DNA of 6,019 bases from Bacteroidota bacterium (lineage in GTDB: Bacteria > Bacteroidota > Bacteroidia > Flavobacteriales > Flavobacteriaceae), in assembly GCA_947483095.1 (NCBI GenBank), contig CANKLD010000083.1, forward strand, positions 1 through 6,019, given 5' to 3'. Each line of letters begins with the position of its first letter. Within the stretch, counting starts at the first letter, position 1. The translations under genes were made by a program, and so were the position numbers. Under the pieces are notes generated by a model. The model worked only from the letters and a program-made list of their open reading frames with translations, did not search any database and was not told the origin of the DNA. Positions 1 through 6,019 of this stretch are shown here, in pieces.

Positions 1-1
1 T

Positions 2-814
2 CCTATTGATATCATTATCGTTGACAACGCATCAACAGACGAAACAATCAATATAATAAAGGAATTCAGCGCTATTGAACTTATTCAAAATAAAAATAAT
101 TTAGGTTTTGGCAAAGCCAATACTATTGGAATTGATTTGGCTATTAAAAAAGGTGCCGATGCCATTTACTTACTAAATCAAGACACTTGGGTTTATGAAA
201 ATACCATTACCAATTTAGCTGAAGCTTTATTCAAAAACCCCAATTTGGGCATCGTTAGCCCTTTGCATTATTCAGCTGACGAAATAACTTTAGATGAAAA
301 TTTTAATACCTATTTCAATAGATACAATAAAGATGAGGACTCAGAATCTCTTCGAATTGTGCCTTTTATTAATGCTGCTGCTTGGTTAGTTTCAAAAGAT
401 TGTTTTTCAAAAACAGGATATTTTGATCCAATATTTAATCATTATGGTGAAGATAGAAATTTTTGTGACCGAGTTAAATACCACGGATTTAAAATTGGGG
501 TTGTGAAAAATGCTACTATTTGCCATGATCGAATGGTGAAATTAAATTCAAATAAAATAGAATTACAATCCAAGTATTTGGTTTTAAATCAGATGATAAA
601 TTGTAATAATTCCCTTTTAATCTCACTATTTCAAGGATTAAAATCGGTTTTTGGGTTATCGAAATTTCATTTTTCAAGTCAAGGTGCATTAAAAACGATT
701 TCTTTATTTATTAAACTCCTATTGTATTATTTTAACTTACTTTTGAATATTAGAACGATAATACAAATTCGTAAAAATTCAATTAAAGGTATAAATGGTG
801 TTTTACCGCTATAA
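2..814 (+). CDS. Family 2 glycosyltransferase (rhamnosyltransferase/WbbL-like, COG1216 type), 5'-truncated by window edge
   Basis: The reading frame is open from base 2, so the true start lies left of the window; 270 residues are visible. A TTG at 137 is internal and is not the start, because conserved GT-A motifs precede it. Seen, numbering from the first visible residue: the nucleotide-binding motif VDNASTDET (8-16), NLGFGKAN (33-40), the DxD-region motif LLNQDTWV (57-64), the acceptor-side motif GEDRNFCDRV (149-158) with the likely catalytic acidic pair ED, and a closing CHD (174-176) where this family often has a metal-binding His. The C-terminus (about 204-253) is hydrophobic, suggesting membrane association. 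Family knowledge: such enzymes move a sugar from an NDP-sugar to a lipid-linked glycan at the cytoplasmic face of the inner membrane. The flippase gene starts 2 bp downstream, which supports an operon and a role in O-antigen, capsule or exopolysaccharide synthesis. Sugar and acceptor cannot be told from sequence. Confidence 0.9.
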   Translation, partial: PIDIIIVDNASTDETINIIKEFSAIELIQNKNNLGFGKANTIGIDLAIKKGADAIYLLNQDTWVYENTITNLAEALFKNPNLGIVSPLHYSADEITLDENFNTYFNRYNKDEDSESLRIVPFINAAAWLVSKDCFSKTGYFDPIFNHYGEDRNFCDRVKYHGFKIGVVKNATICHDRMVKLNSNKIELQSKYLVLNQMINCNNSLLISLFQGLKSVFGLSKFHFSSQGALKTISLFIKLLLYYFNLLLNIRTIIQIRKNSIKGINGVLPL

Positions 815-816
815 TT

Positions 817-2283
817 ATGTCAAATAAGGAAACTCACAAACAAGCTTTTTTCTTTACCATAATTAATTATGTAGGAATACTTATCGGAATTGTTTCCACC
901 CTTTTCATATATCCTAAAAATAAAGAAATGCTTGGAATTTTTAGATATGTAGAATCTTTAGCGCAAATTTTATTTCCAATAATGCTTTTAGGAGCTTCCC
1001 AAACACTAATCAAATTTGGACCAAAATTAGATTCCAATCAAGAAAAACAACTTTTCTCCTATAGTGTATTATCCATTTTTTCAATAGGATTAATTATACT
1101 TTCTTTGATAGGATTAGCTTCATTAATTCCAGCTTTATCTGGTTTTAAATATATTTATTTGGCTTTCCCAATTGGATTATCACTCGCTTTAATTGATTTG
1201 TTTAAAAAACAATCTACCATAATTGGAAAAATAGCAATCCCCACATTATTTGATAATATTATCCCGAAACTTATATTGCCATTGGTTTTTATATTGGTGT
1301 TAAACCAAATTTATACTATCCAAGAATCGTTACTTTTCTATATTATTGCCTATGGAATGATAGCTGTTTTAATAGGGATTTACCTGTTTTATTACTTCAA
1401 ACCTAGATTTAAATTCGATTTCAAATCGTTATTTTCGGAGATTAGTAAGACAGAAATGTACCGCTTTTCAATGTTTGCATTTGCTGGAAGTTTAGGATCC
1501 GTATTTGCCTTTAGGATTGACTCCATCATGATTCCAAAATTTATTTCTATGGAGGCAAATGGTACTTTCAGTATCGGAGTTACATTGGCTTCAGCCCTAG
1601 CGGTTCCTGCAACTGGAATTTTTATTTTGTATGCACCAATAATTTCAAACTTTATAAAAAACAATCAAATTTCTGAATTAGATTTAAAATACAAGGAAAT
1701 TTCAAAACTACTTTTCTTTATTGGAGCGCTTCTTTACAGTTGCATTTTCTTAGGAATTGAGAATTTATTTATGTTGTTACCAACACATGAAAATTTAATG
1801 GATTCCATTCCCGTGATTTTAATCTTGGGATTCAATGTTTTGATAAATATGGGAACTGGATTTAATGGAGAAATTATTACCTATTCTAAATATTATAAAT
1901 TCAATTTGATCGCAATTGGATTGCTAATAGTATTGAATGTTTCTCTTAATGTTTTGTTTATCAAGATATTAAACTATGGAATTGAGGGTGTTGCTGTGGC
2001 ATCATTAATATCTATGTTACTTTTTAATTTTTCAAAATTGCTATTTATTTATAAGAAATTCAAAATTCTACCTTTCGATAATTCCTATATAAAATTGATA
2101 ATGGTATTTGTGTCGGTGCTATTAATTAGCTATTATTTACCGATTTTAAACAACCATTTATTAAATTTAATTTACAAAACCGTATTTTGCTTGTCATTAA
2201 ATCTATTGGTTATTTACAAACTAAAATTAGTTTATTCTTATAATTTTTGGCTTGAAAAAACGATTCAGAAATTGCGATTCTAA
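817..2283 (+). CDS. Oligosaccharide flippase / polysaccharide biosynthesis protein (Wzx-like, MOP superfamily)
   Basis: This is a complete 488-residue integral membrane protein, the usual length for Wzx/RfbX-type flippases. I count about 14 hydrophobic segments, near residues 10-30, 47-66, 80-105, 112-128, 150-164, 170-193, 215-232, 250-277, 296-320, 329-346, 361-383, 388-411, 424-441 and 447-468; this is the expected fold of polysaccharide MOP transporters. The segment FRIDSIMIPKF (232-242), followed by GTFSIGVTLASA, resembles the conserved mid-protein region where these transporters carry charged residues in a helix. The expected role is moving undecaprenyl-pyrophosphate-linked repeat units from the cytoplasmic to the periplasmic leaflet. 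It starts 2 bp after the glycosyltransferase stop, with no Shine-Dalgarno but an A at -3, and is probably translated from the same mRNA. Its 3' end overlaps the convergent ketosynthase gene by 4 bp. The flipped glycan is unknown. A lipid II or teichuronic-type exporter of the same superfamily is a less likely alternative. Confidence 0.9.
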   Translation: MSNKETHKQAFFFTIINYVGILIGIVSTLFIYPKNKEMLGIFRYVESLAQILFPIMLLGASQTLIKFGPKLDSNQEKQLFSYSVLSIFSIGLIILSLIGLASLIPALSGFKYIYLAFPIGLSLALIDLFKKQSTIIGKIAIPTLFDNIIPKLILPLVFILVLNQIYTIQESLLFYIIAYGMIAVLIGIYLFYYFKPRFKFDFKSLFSEISKTEMYRFSMFAFAGSLGSVFAFRIDSIMIPKFISMEANGTFSIGVTLASALAVPATGIFILYAPIISNFIKNNQISELDLKYKEISKLLFFIGALLYSCIFLGIENLFMLLPTHENLMDSIPVILILGFNVLINMGTGFNGEIITYSKYYKFNLIAIGLLIVLNVSLNVLFIKILNYGIEGVAVASLISMLLFNFSKLLFIYKKFKILPFDNSYIKLIMVFVSVLLISYYLPILNNHLLNLIYKTVFCLSLNLLVIYKLKLVYSYNFWLEKTIQKLRF

Positions 2284-3338
2284 TACCTGTAAACAAAAGC
2301 GTTAATATTCATTCCAGCTCCTACAGAAGCAAAAAGCAAAACATCCCCTTTTTTAATTTCATGATTTTCAAGTTGATTATTCACCAATAAATCATATAAT
2401 GTTGGAATTGTAGCCACACTACTATTTCCTAAAAAATTAATGCTCATAGGCATAATTCCTTGAGGTGGAGTTTGGTTGTATAATTTATAAAAACGGTTGA
2501 TTATGGCTTCATCCATCTTTTCATTGGCTTGATGAATTAGAATTTTCTTCACCTCTTCAATTGCAATACCACTTTTTTCTAAACAACTTTTCATGGCTGT
2601 AGGAACATTGCTTAAAGCAAATTCGTAAATTTTTCTACCATGCATTTTTATATAAAAAACATCCGGATCTAAATTAGTATTGTACGATTTTCCATAAAAA
2701 AGGTACTCTTTTTCAGTATAAGTATAAGAAGCACTTTCGTAAGATAAAATTCCGCAATTTTCATCACTAGCTTCCAATATAGTTGCTCCTGCTCCATCAG
2801 CATAAATCATAGAATCTCGATCGTGAGGGTCCACCACTCTTGATAATGCTTCTGCGCCAATAACCAAACATTTTTGAGCCATCCCCGATTTTATTAAGGC
2901 ATAGGCTTGAAGCATTCCCTCAATCCATCCTGGACATCCAAAAAGGATATCAAAAGCAACGCATTTTGGGTTTTGAATTTGTAATTTATTTTTTACGCGA
3001 GCTGCCAAACAAGGAACAGCATCCGATTGAATGGTGCCACTTTTTATGTCACCAAAATTATGAGCAACTATAATATAATCTAACGACTCAGGATCAATAC
3101 CTGCATTTTTTATTGCTTTATCAGAAGCTAAATAGGCCATGTCAGAAGTAATTATTGAAGGTTCAGCATATCTTCTCTCCTCAATTCCTGTTATCCCTTT
3201 AAATTTTCCTATTACGGTTTCATTGCTATAAGCAAATGGGGTTCCGTCTTCATTCATGAAAAGATGATTGCTAAAATCTAAATTGCTTACAACTATTTCT
3301 GGGAGGTAACTTCCAGATCCCGTTATTTTTATGTTCAT
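2280..3338 (-). CDS. Beta-ketoacyl-ACP synthase III family protein (FabH-like, divergent)
   Basis: This is a complete 352-residue thiolase-fold condensing enzyme, somewhat longer than E. coli FabH (317). The KAS III triad can be placed: Cys135 in FGCPGW, His269 in IHQANEK and Asn305 in FLGNSSVAT. DGAGA (181-185) and the C-terminal SVGAGMN (338-344) are also typical. Family knowledge: these enzymes condense an acyl-CoA or acyl-ACP with malonyl-ACP (FabH), or perform related head-to-head or aromatic-forming condensations (DarB, PqsD and OleA relatives). The Cys lies in GCPGW rather than the ACAGF of housekeeping FabH, and the 200-240 region (YTEKEYLFYGKSYN onward) looks longer than in FabH. This suggests a paralogue with altered substrate rather than the essential initiator, which is inference. 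No acyl carrier protein or other fatty-acid gene is visible nearby. The ATG at 3336-3338 begins with the family's usual N-terminal KITGSGSYLPE strand. The TAG stop lies inside the end of the flippase gene. Confidence 0.88.
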   Translation of the reverse strand: MNIKITGSGSYLPEIVVSNLDFSNHLFMNEDGTPFAYSNETVIGKFKGITGIEERRYAEPSIITSDMAYLASDKAIKNAGIDPESLDYIIVAHNFGDIKSGTIQSDAVPCLAARVKNKLQIQNPKCVAFDILFGCPGWIEGMLQAYALIKSGMAQKCLVIGAEALSRVVDPHDRDSMIYADGAGATILEASDENCGILSYESASYTYTEKEYLFYGKSYNTNLDPDVFYIKMHGRKIYEFALSNVPTAMKSCLEKSGIAIEEVKKILIHQANEKMDEAIINRFYKLYNQTPPQGIMPMSINFLGNSSVATIPTLYDLLVNNQLENHEIKKGDVLLFASVGAGMNINAFVYRY

Positions 3339-3362
3339 CGTTTTGAAATATATTTACAAGCT

Positions 3363-3379
3363 AATTTAATAATTAAATT
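3363..3379. repeat. 17-bp AT-only palindrome upstream of the ketosynthase gene
   Basis: AATTTAAT and ATTAAATT are exact reverse complements separated by one base. The site is 25 bp upstream of the ketosynthase start codon, where an operator could sit. Because it is pure A/T in an AT-rich gap, chance is a serious alternative. Confidence 0.5.
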
Positions 3380-3405
3380 TGTCAATTAACGTTAAATTAA
3401 CTTTG
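3379..3405 (+). promoter_or_regulatory. Possible + strand Bacteroidota-type promoter (TTG-N16-TAACTTTG)
   Basis: TAACTTTG at 3398-3405 matches the Bacteroidota -7 consensus TAnnTTTG exactly. A TTG at 3379-3381 lies 16 nt upstream, slightly short of the spacing usually given for flavobacteria (about 17-23). It points away from the ketosynthase, into the antisense strand of the globin gene, where no convincing + strand gene exists. It would yield an antisense RNA if active. A chance match is quite possible. Confidence 0.2.
3386..3401. repeat. Overlapping short palindromes TTAACGTTAA and GTTAAATTAAC
   Basis: TTAACGTTAA (3386-3395) is a perfect 10-bp palindrome. It overlaps GTTAAATTAAC (3391-3401), two 5-bp arms around one base. 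The effect is three TTAAC/GTTAA half-sites within 16 bp, the only CpG-containing palindrome in this gap. It could be a regulator binding site upstream of the ketosynthase; no regulator can be named. Confidence 0.4.
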
Positions 3406-3428
3406 AGAGAAGTGTAATTATGAAATAA

Positions 3429-3440
3429 TCAAATTTTGAG
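3429..3440. repeat. 12-bp inverted repeat flanking the globin gene, left copy
   Basis: TCAAATTTTGAG here is the exact reverse complement of bases 3862-3873, so the two copies bracket the globin gene in opposite orientation, about 430 bp apart. The right copy lies in the gcvP terminator stem and loop. The core TCAAA/TTTGA is itself nearly palindromic. Ten of the twelve bases after the first C are A, T or G in common runs, so chance cannot be excluded. Confidence 0.35.
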
Positions 3441-3455
3441 TTCATTACTTATTGA

Positions 3456-3839
3456 TTATTTATTGTTATTGTCGATATTTATTTTTATTTGCATTACGGT
3501 TGCTAAACTTAAAGCTTGAGTTTTGATTTTCTCTGCATTGTTTCCAATAAAATTAGCATCAACAGCGGCATTAAAATGGTTCAACCAAATGGTGAATAAT
3601 TCAGGTGTTAGCTTTTCTTTTTCATTAATATCCAAGTGGATTTTTGTTAGATTATTGAAATATCCGCCGGTATCGAAAATTGCTTGTGACCAAAATGTTA
3701 CCAGAATCGGCAAATGCTCTTCCAATTTAATTTTCACTACATCTGTAAAAATATAACTAATGGAAGAATCTGATAATAATCTTTGATAGAGATTATCTAC
3801 TAAAAAATATAAATCGTCTTGTGTTTCTATGTCTTTCAT
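3456..3839 (-). CDS. Group III truncated haemoglobin (TrHb3)
   Basis: This 127-residue soluble protein, with no signal peptide, is a haem-binding 2-on-2 globin. Against Campylobacter Ctb from memory, the key residues align in order: Tyr18 (B10) in NLYQRL, His42 (E7) in EEHLPIL, His68 (F8, the proximal haem ligand) in KIHLDI, and Trp85 (G8) in FTIWLNHF. SYIFTDV and the FW of VTFW are also typical. Family knowledge: TrHb3 proteins bind O2, NO or other ligands and are linked to microaerobic growth or nitrosative and redox stress; the role here is not shown. I chose the ATG at 3837-3839 because MKDIETQDD fits the family N-terminus. A longer frame from a TTG at 3866 would add nine residues encoded by the gcvP terminator stem, so I reject it. 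It lies between gcvP and the ketosynthase on the same strand, and has either its own promoter or terminator read-through. Confidence 0.9.
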   Translation of the reverse strand: MKDIETQDDLYFLVDNLYQRLLSDSSISYIFTDVVKIKLEEHLPILVTFWSQAIFDTGGYFNNLTKIHLDINEKEKLTPELFTIWLNHFNAAVDANFIGNNAEKIKTQALSLATVMQIKINIDNNNK

Positions 3840-3842
3840 ATT

Positions 3843-3850
3843 CAAATATA
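3843..3850 (-). promoter_or_regulatory. Candidate -7 element TATATTTG ahead of the globin gene
   Basis: On the - strand TATATTTG matches the Bacteroidota -7 consensus TAnnTTTG exactly and sits 3 nt before the globin ATG. The nearest TTG (3866-3864) is 13 nt upstream, shorter than the usual spacing. A transcript from it would begin at or very near the ATG and so be almost leaderless. It is also the end of the gcvP terminator's T-run, so the match may simply reflect AT content. Confidence 0.25.
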
Positions 3851-3889
3851 AAAAAATCCATCTCAAAATTTGACTTCTGAGATGGATTT
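3850..3889 (-). terminator. Rho-independent terminator of gcvP
   Basis: A perfect 12-bp stem (AAATCCATCTCA at 3889-3878 and TGAGATGGATTT at 3865-3854, read on the - strand) encloses a 12-nt loop. The distal stem end merges with a run of seven Ts (3856-3850). It begins 21 bp after the gcvP stop codon, so it should end the gcvP transcript. On the + strand the stem is followed by A and then CTTAATAATTATTTT, with no clean T-run, so it is mainly a - strand terminator. It finishes only 10 nt before the globin ATG. Confidence 0.85.
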
Positions 3890-3910
3890 AACTTAATAAT
3901 TATTTTGTTT

Positions 3911-6019
3911 TTAACTTTCCATATACGCTTCAATTGGAGCACAAGAACAAACTAAATTTCTATCTCCGTAGGCGTCATCAGTTCTTCTAACGGTAGGCCA
4001 AAATTTATTTTCAGAAATGTATTCTAATGGGAAAGCGGCTTTTTCACGAGTGTAAGGAAAATTCCAAACGTCTGCGGTAACCATCATTAAAGTATGAGGT
4101 GCATTTTTCAAAACCGTATCGTGATCTTCAATTGTGCTTGATTCAATTTCTTTTCTAATTTCTATCATGGAATCACAAAAACGATCCAACTCTTCTAAAT
4201 TTTCACTTTCTGTAGGCTCTATCATCATGGTTCCTGCAACTGGAAAAGAAACGGTAGGCGCATGAAAACCATAATCCATCAATCGTTTTGCAATATCGGT
4301 AACTTCAACTCCTTTTTGCTTGAATGGTCGGCATTCTATAATCATTTCGTGAGCGGCACGTCCCATTTCACCAGAATATAAAGTATCATAATGGCCGTTC
4401 AAACGCTCTTTAATATAATTTGCATTTAAAATAGCATATTTAGTGGCATTGGTAACTCCTTCTGCACCCAACATTGAAATGTATCCATAAGAAATCAAAC
4501 ATACTAATGCTGATCCCCAAGGGGCTGCAGATATTGCCGTAATAGCATTTTCTCCACCAGTACAAACTACAGGATTTGAAGGTAAAAACGGAACTAATTG
4601 AGGGGCTACGCAAATTGGGCCAACTCCAGGACCTCCACCACCATGTGGAATCGCGAATGTTTTATGAAGATTCAAGTGGCAAACATCGGCACCAATTGTT
4701 GCAGGATTTGTTAATCCTACTTGTGCATTCATATTGGCACCATCCATATAAACCTGACCTCCATTATCGTGAATTAATTGAGTAATTTCTCGAATAGCAC
4801 TTTCAAAAACTCCATGCGTAGAGGGATAAGTTACCATTAAACAAGAAAGTTCGTCTTTGTATAAAATTGCTTTTTCACGTAAATCGTCTACATCAATATT
4901 TCCGTTTTCAAGTGTTTTGGTAACAATAACTTTCATACCTGCCATCGCTGCAGACGCCGGATTCGTACCGTGAGCTGAAGATGGAATTAAGGCAATATTT
5001 CTATGGTGGTCACCACGAGAATGATGGTAAGCCCGAATAACCATTAGTCCAGCATATTCTCCTTGTGCTCCAGAATTAGGTTGTAAAGTAGTTCCTGCAA
5101 AACCGGTAATTTCATTTAATTGTTGTACTAATTTAGTCAACATTTCTTTATAGCCTTGCGCTTGATCTAGAGGGACAAATGGGTGAATATTATTCCACAT
5201 TGGATTACTCAAAGGCAACATTTCAGCTGCTGCATTCAATTTCATTGTACAAGAACCCAGCGAAATCATGGAATGATTCAAAGCCAAATCTTTTCTTTCT
5301 AACATTTTAATGTAACGCATCATTGCAGATTCTGAATGATATCTATTAAACACCTCGTGTTTTAAAAATTCTGAAGTTCTAATTAAATGTTCTGGAAAAT
5401 GATCTGTTGAAGTTAATTCTAGAATTGTAGTAGCCTGAGTTCCATTTGCTGCAGCAAAAATTTCAATAATTTTATTTAAATCGGAAATACTAGTCGTTTC
5501 ATTTAAAGAAATTGAAATTGTAGTATCGTCAATATAATAGAAATTAATTTCATTTTTCAATGCCAATTCATTCACTTTCTTAGCATCTGCTTTTACTACA
5601 ATGGTATCAAAAAAGGCATTATTGGTTTGTTCATAACCTAATTTCTTCAACTCATTTGCTAATGTTGCTGCAGAAGCATGAACTTTATTTGCAATATATT
5701 TTAATCCTTTTGGACCATGAAAAACAGAGTACATTCCTGCCATTACAGACAATAATACTTGTGCTGTGCAAATATTAGATGTCGCTTTGTCTCTTTTAAT
5801 GTGTTGTTCACGCGTTTGCAATGCCATTCTTAACGCACGATTTCCGTTGGTATCAACTGTTACTCCGATAATTCTTCCTGGCATACTTCTTTTGTACTCG
5901 TCTTTTGTGGCAAAAAAGGCTGCGTGTGGACCACCATAACCCAACGGAATTCCAAAACGTTGTGAAGTTCCTAAAACAACATCAGCACCCATTTCTCCTG
6001 GAGGAGTTAATTTTACTAA
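3911..6019 (-). CDS. gcvP: Glycine dehydrogenase (decarboxylating), P-protein of the glycine cleavage system, 5'-truncated by window edge
   Basis: The frame is open to the right edge. The ATG at 5992 is internal, because conserved sequence (LTPPGE before MGADVV) continues upstream. 702 residues are visible, so about 250 N-terminal residues of a usual ~950 are outside. The protein is the long single-chain form: the end of the first half ([42 protein letters not shown]) and the whole second half ([47 protein letters not shown]). The PLP-binding lysine is in [18 protein letters not shown], codon 4663-4661, and is intact. It decarboxylates glycine using PLP and passes the aminomethyl group to lipoylated GcvH; GcvT and the L-protein complete the cycle, giving 5,10-methylene-THF, NH3 and NADH in the cytoplasm. 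The C-terminus ([15 protein letters not shown]) is normal, with no frameshift. No gcvT or gcvH is in the window. A terminator follows. Its promoter, and any glycine riboswitch, would be outside. Confidence 0.97.
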   Translation of the reverse strand, partial: LVKLTPPGEMGADVVLGTSQRFGIPLGYGGPHAAFFATKDEYKRSMPGRIIGVTVDTNGNRALRMALQTREQHIKRDKATSNICTAQVLLSVMAGMYSVFHGPKGLKYIANKVHASAATLANELKKLGYEQTNNAFFDTIVVKADAKKVNELALKNEINFYYIDDTTISISLNETTSISDLNKIIEIFAAANGTQATTILELTSTDHFPEHLIRTSEFLKHEVFNRYHSESAMMRYIKMLERKDLALNHSMISLGSCTMKLNAAAEMLPLSNPMWNNIHPFVPLDQAQGYKEMLTKLVQQLNEITGFAGTTLQPNSGAQGEYAGLMVIRAYHHSRGDHHRNIALIPSSAHGTNPASAAMAGMKVIVTKTLENGNIDVDDLREKAILYKDELSCLMVTYPSTHGVFESAIREITQLIHDNGGQVYMDGANMNAQVGLTNPATIGADVCHLNLHKTFAIPHGGGGPGVGPICVAPQLVPFLPSNPVVCTGGENAITAISAAPWGSALVCLISYGYISMLGAEGVTNATKYAILNANYIKERLNGHYDTLYSGEMGRAAHEMIIECRPFKQKGVEVTDIAKRLMDYGFHAPTVSFPVAGTMMIEPTESENLEELDRFCDSMIEIRKEIESSTIEDHDTVLKNAPHTLMMVTADVWNFPYTREKAAFPLEYISENKFWPTVRRTDDAYGDRNLVCSCAPIEAYMES

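Larger units (their letters stand above)
3339..3455. other. AT-rich intergenic region between globin and ketosynthase genes
   Basis: This 117-bp gap is the largest in the window. It holds several palindromes (3363-3379, 3386-3395, 3391-3401), a 10-bp inverted repeat whose right arm covers the globin stop codon (3423-3432 with 3452-3461, 19-nt loop, no T-run after it on either strand, so a poor terminator), and promoter-like elements on both strands. For the ketosynthase on the - strand the best -7 candidate is TATATTTC at 3352-3345, one mismatch from TAnnTTTG and only 6 nt before the start codon, with no TTG at the expected distance upstream. No open reading frame or RNA gene is evident. The ketosynthase may be read through from the globin gene or use a promoter here; the sequence does not decide. 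Confidence 0.6.

Noticed and set aside
137..139. TTG at 137 as the glycosyltransferase start
   Set aside because: The same frame upstream encodes the conserved VDNASTDET and NLGFGKAN motifs, so the gene begins outside the window.
1392..1664. 90-codon open frame on the - strand inside the flippase gene
   Set aside because: It lies wholly inside a well-supported membrane-protein gene, has no recognisable motif, and fits a shadow frame of AT-rich codons.
3423..3461. Inverted repeat over the globin stop codon as a terminator
   Set aside because: The 10-bp stem is almost all A/T, the loop is 19 nt, and no T-run follows on the - strand.
3523..3756. 77-codon open frame on the + strand opposite the globin gene
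   Set aside because: It is antisense to a globin with all key haem residues, has no domain signature, and its only upstream promoter-like match is weak.
3840..3866. Extended N-terminus for the globin from a TTG at 3866
   Set aside because: The extra nine codons are encoded by the gcvP terminator stem and T-run, and the ATG at 3839 gives the normal family length and N-terminus.
4576..4785. 69-codon open frame on the + strand opposite gcvP
   Set aside because: It lies opposite the PLP-lysine region of gcvP, where strong protein conservation explains the open frame.
5990..5992. ATG at 5992 as the gcvP start
   Set aside because: The frame continues upstream with conserved LTPPGE sequence to the window edge; a start here would remove about 250 residues of the family.

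Overview
The window looks like chromosomal DNA of a member of the Bacteroidota, most probably a Flavobacterium-like flavobacterium. The DNA is AT-rich, the genes lack Shine-Dalgarno sequences ahead of their starts, and exact or near matches to the Bacteroidota -7 promoter element (TAnnTTTG) lie between genes. The protein set also fits: a Wzx-like flippase, a divergent FabH-type ketosynthase, a group III truncated haemoglobin and a single-chain GcvP. This taxonomic call is inferred from sequence character, not from a database match.

Layout. Bases 2-2283 (+ strand) are the end of a surface-polysaccharide locus. They hold the 3' part of a family 2 glycosyltransferase, then, after 2 bp, a complete 14-helix oligosaccharide flippase. 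Bases 2280-6019 (- strand) run the other way. In transcription order they are a 5'-truncated glycine dehydrogenase gcvP (start beyond the right edge), a strong intrinsic terminator, a small group III truncated haemoglobin, a 117-bp AT-rich gap with several palindromes, and a complete FabH-like beta-ketoacyl synthase III. The ketosynthase and flippase converge and their stop codons overlap by 4 bp.

How the genes work together. The glycosyltransferase and flippase are probably co-transcribed and act in sequence: sugar addition to a lipid-linked precursor in the cytoplasm, then export of the finished unit across the inner membrane. GcvP is core one-carbon metabolism. The globin and ketosynthase share its strand but have no obvious pathway link to it. 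The window therefore seems to span the border between a variable polysaccharide cluster and conserved chromosome.

No mobile element, CRISPR array, tRNA or rRNA gene was seen, and there is no gene-free stretch over 300 bp. I found no clearly new system. The points most worth a second look are the terminator packed against the globin start codon and the unusual active-site context of the orphan ketosynthase.
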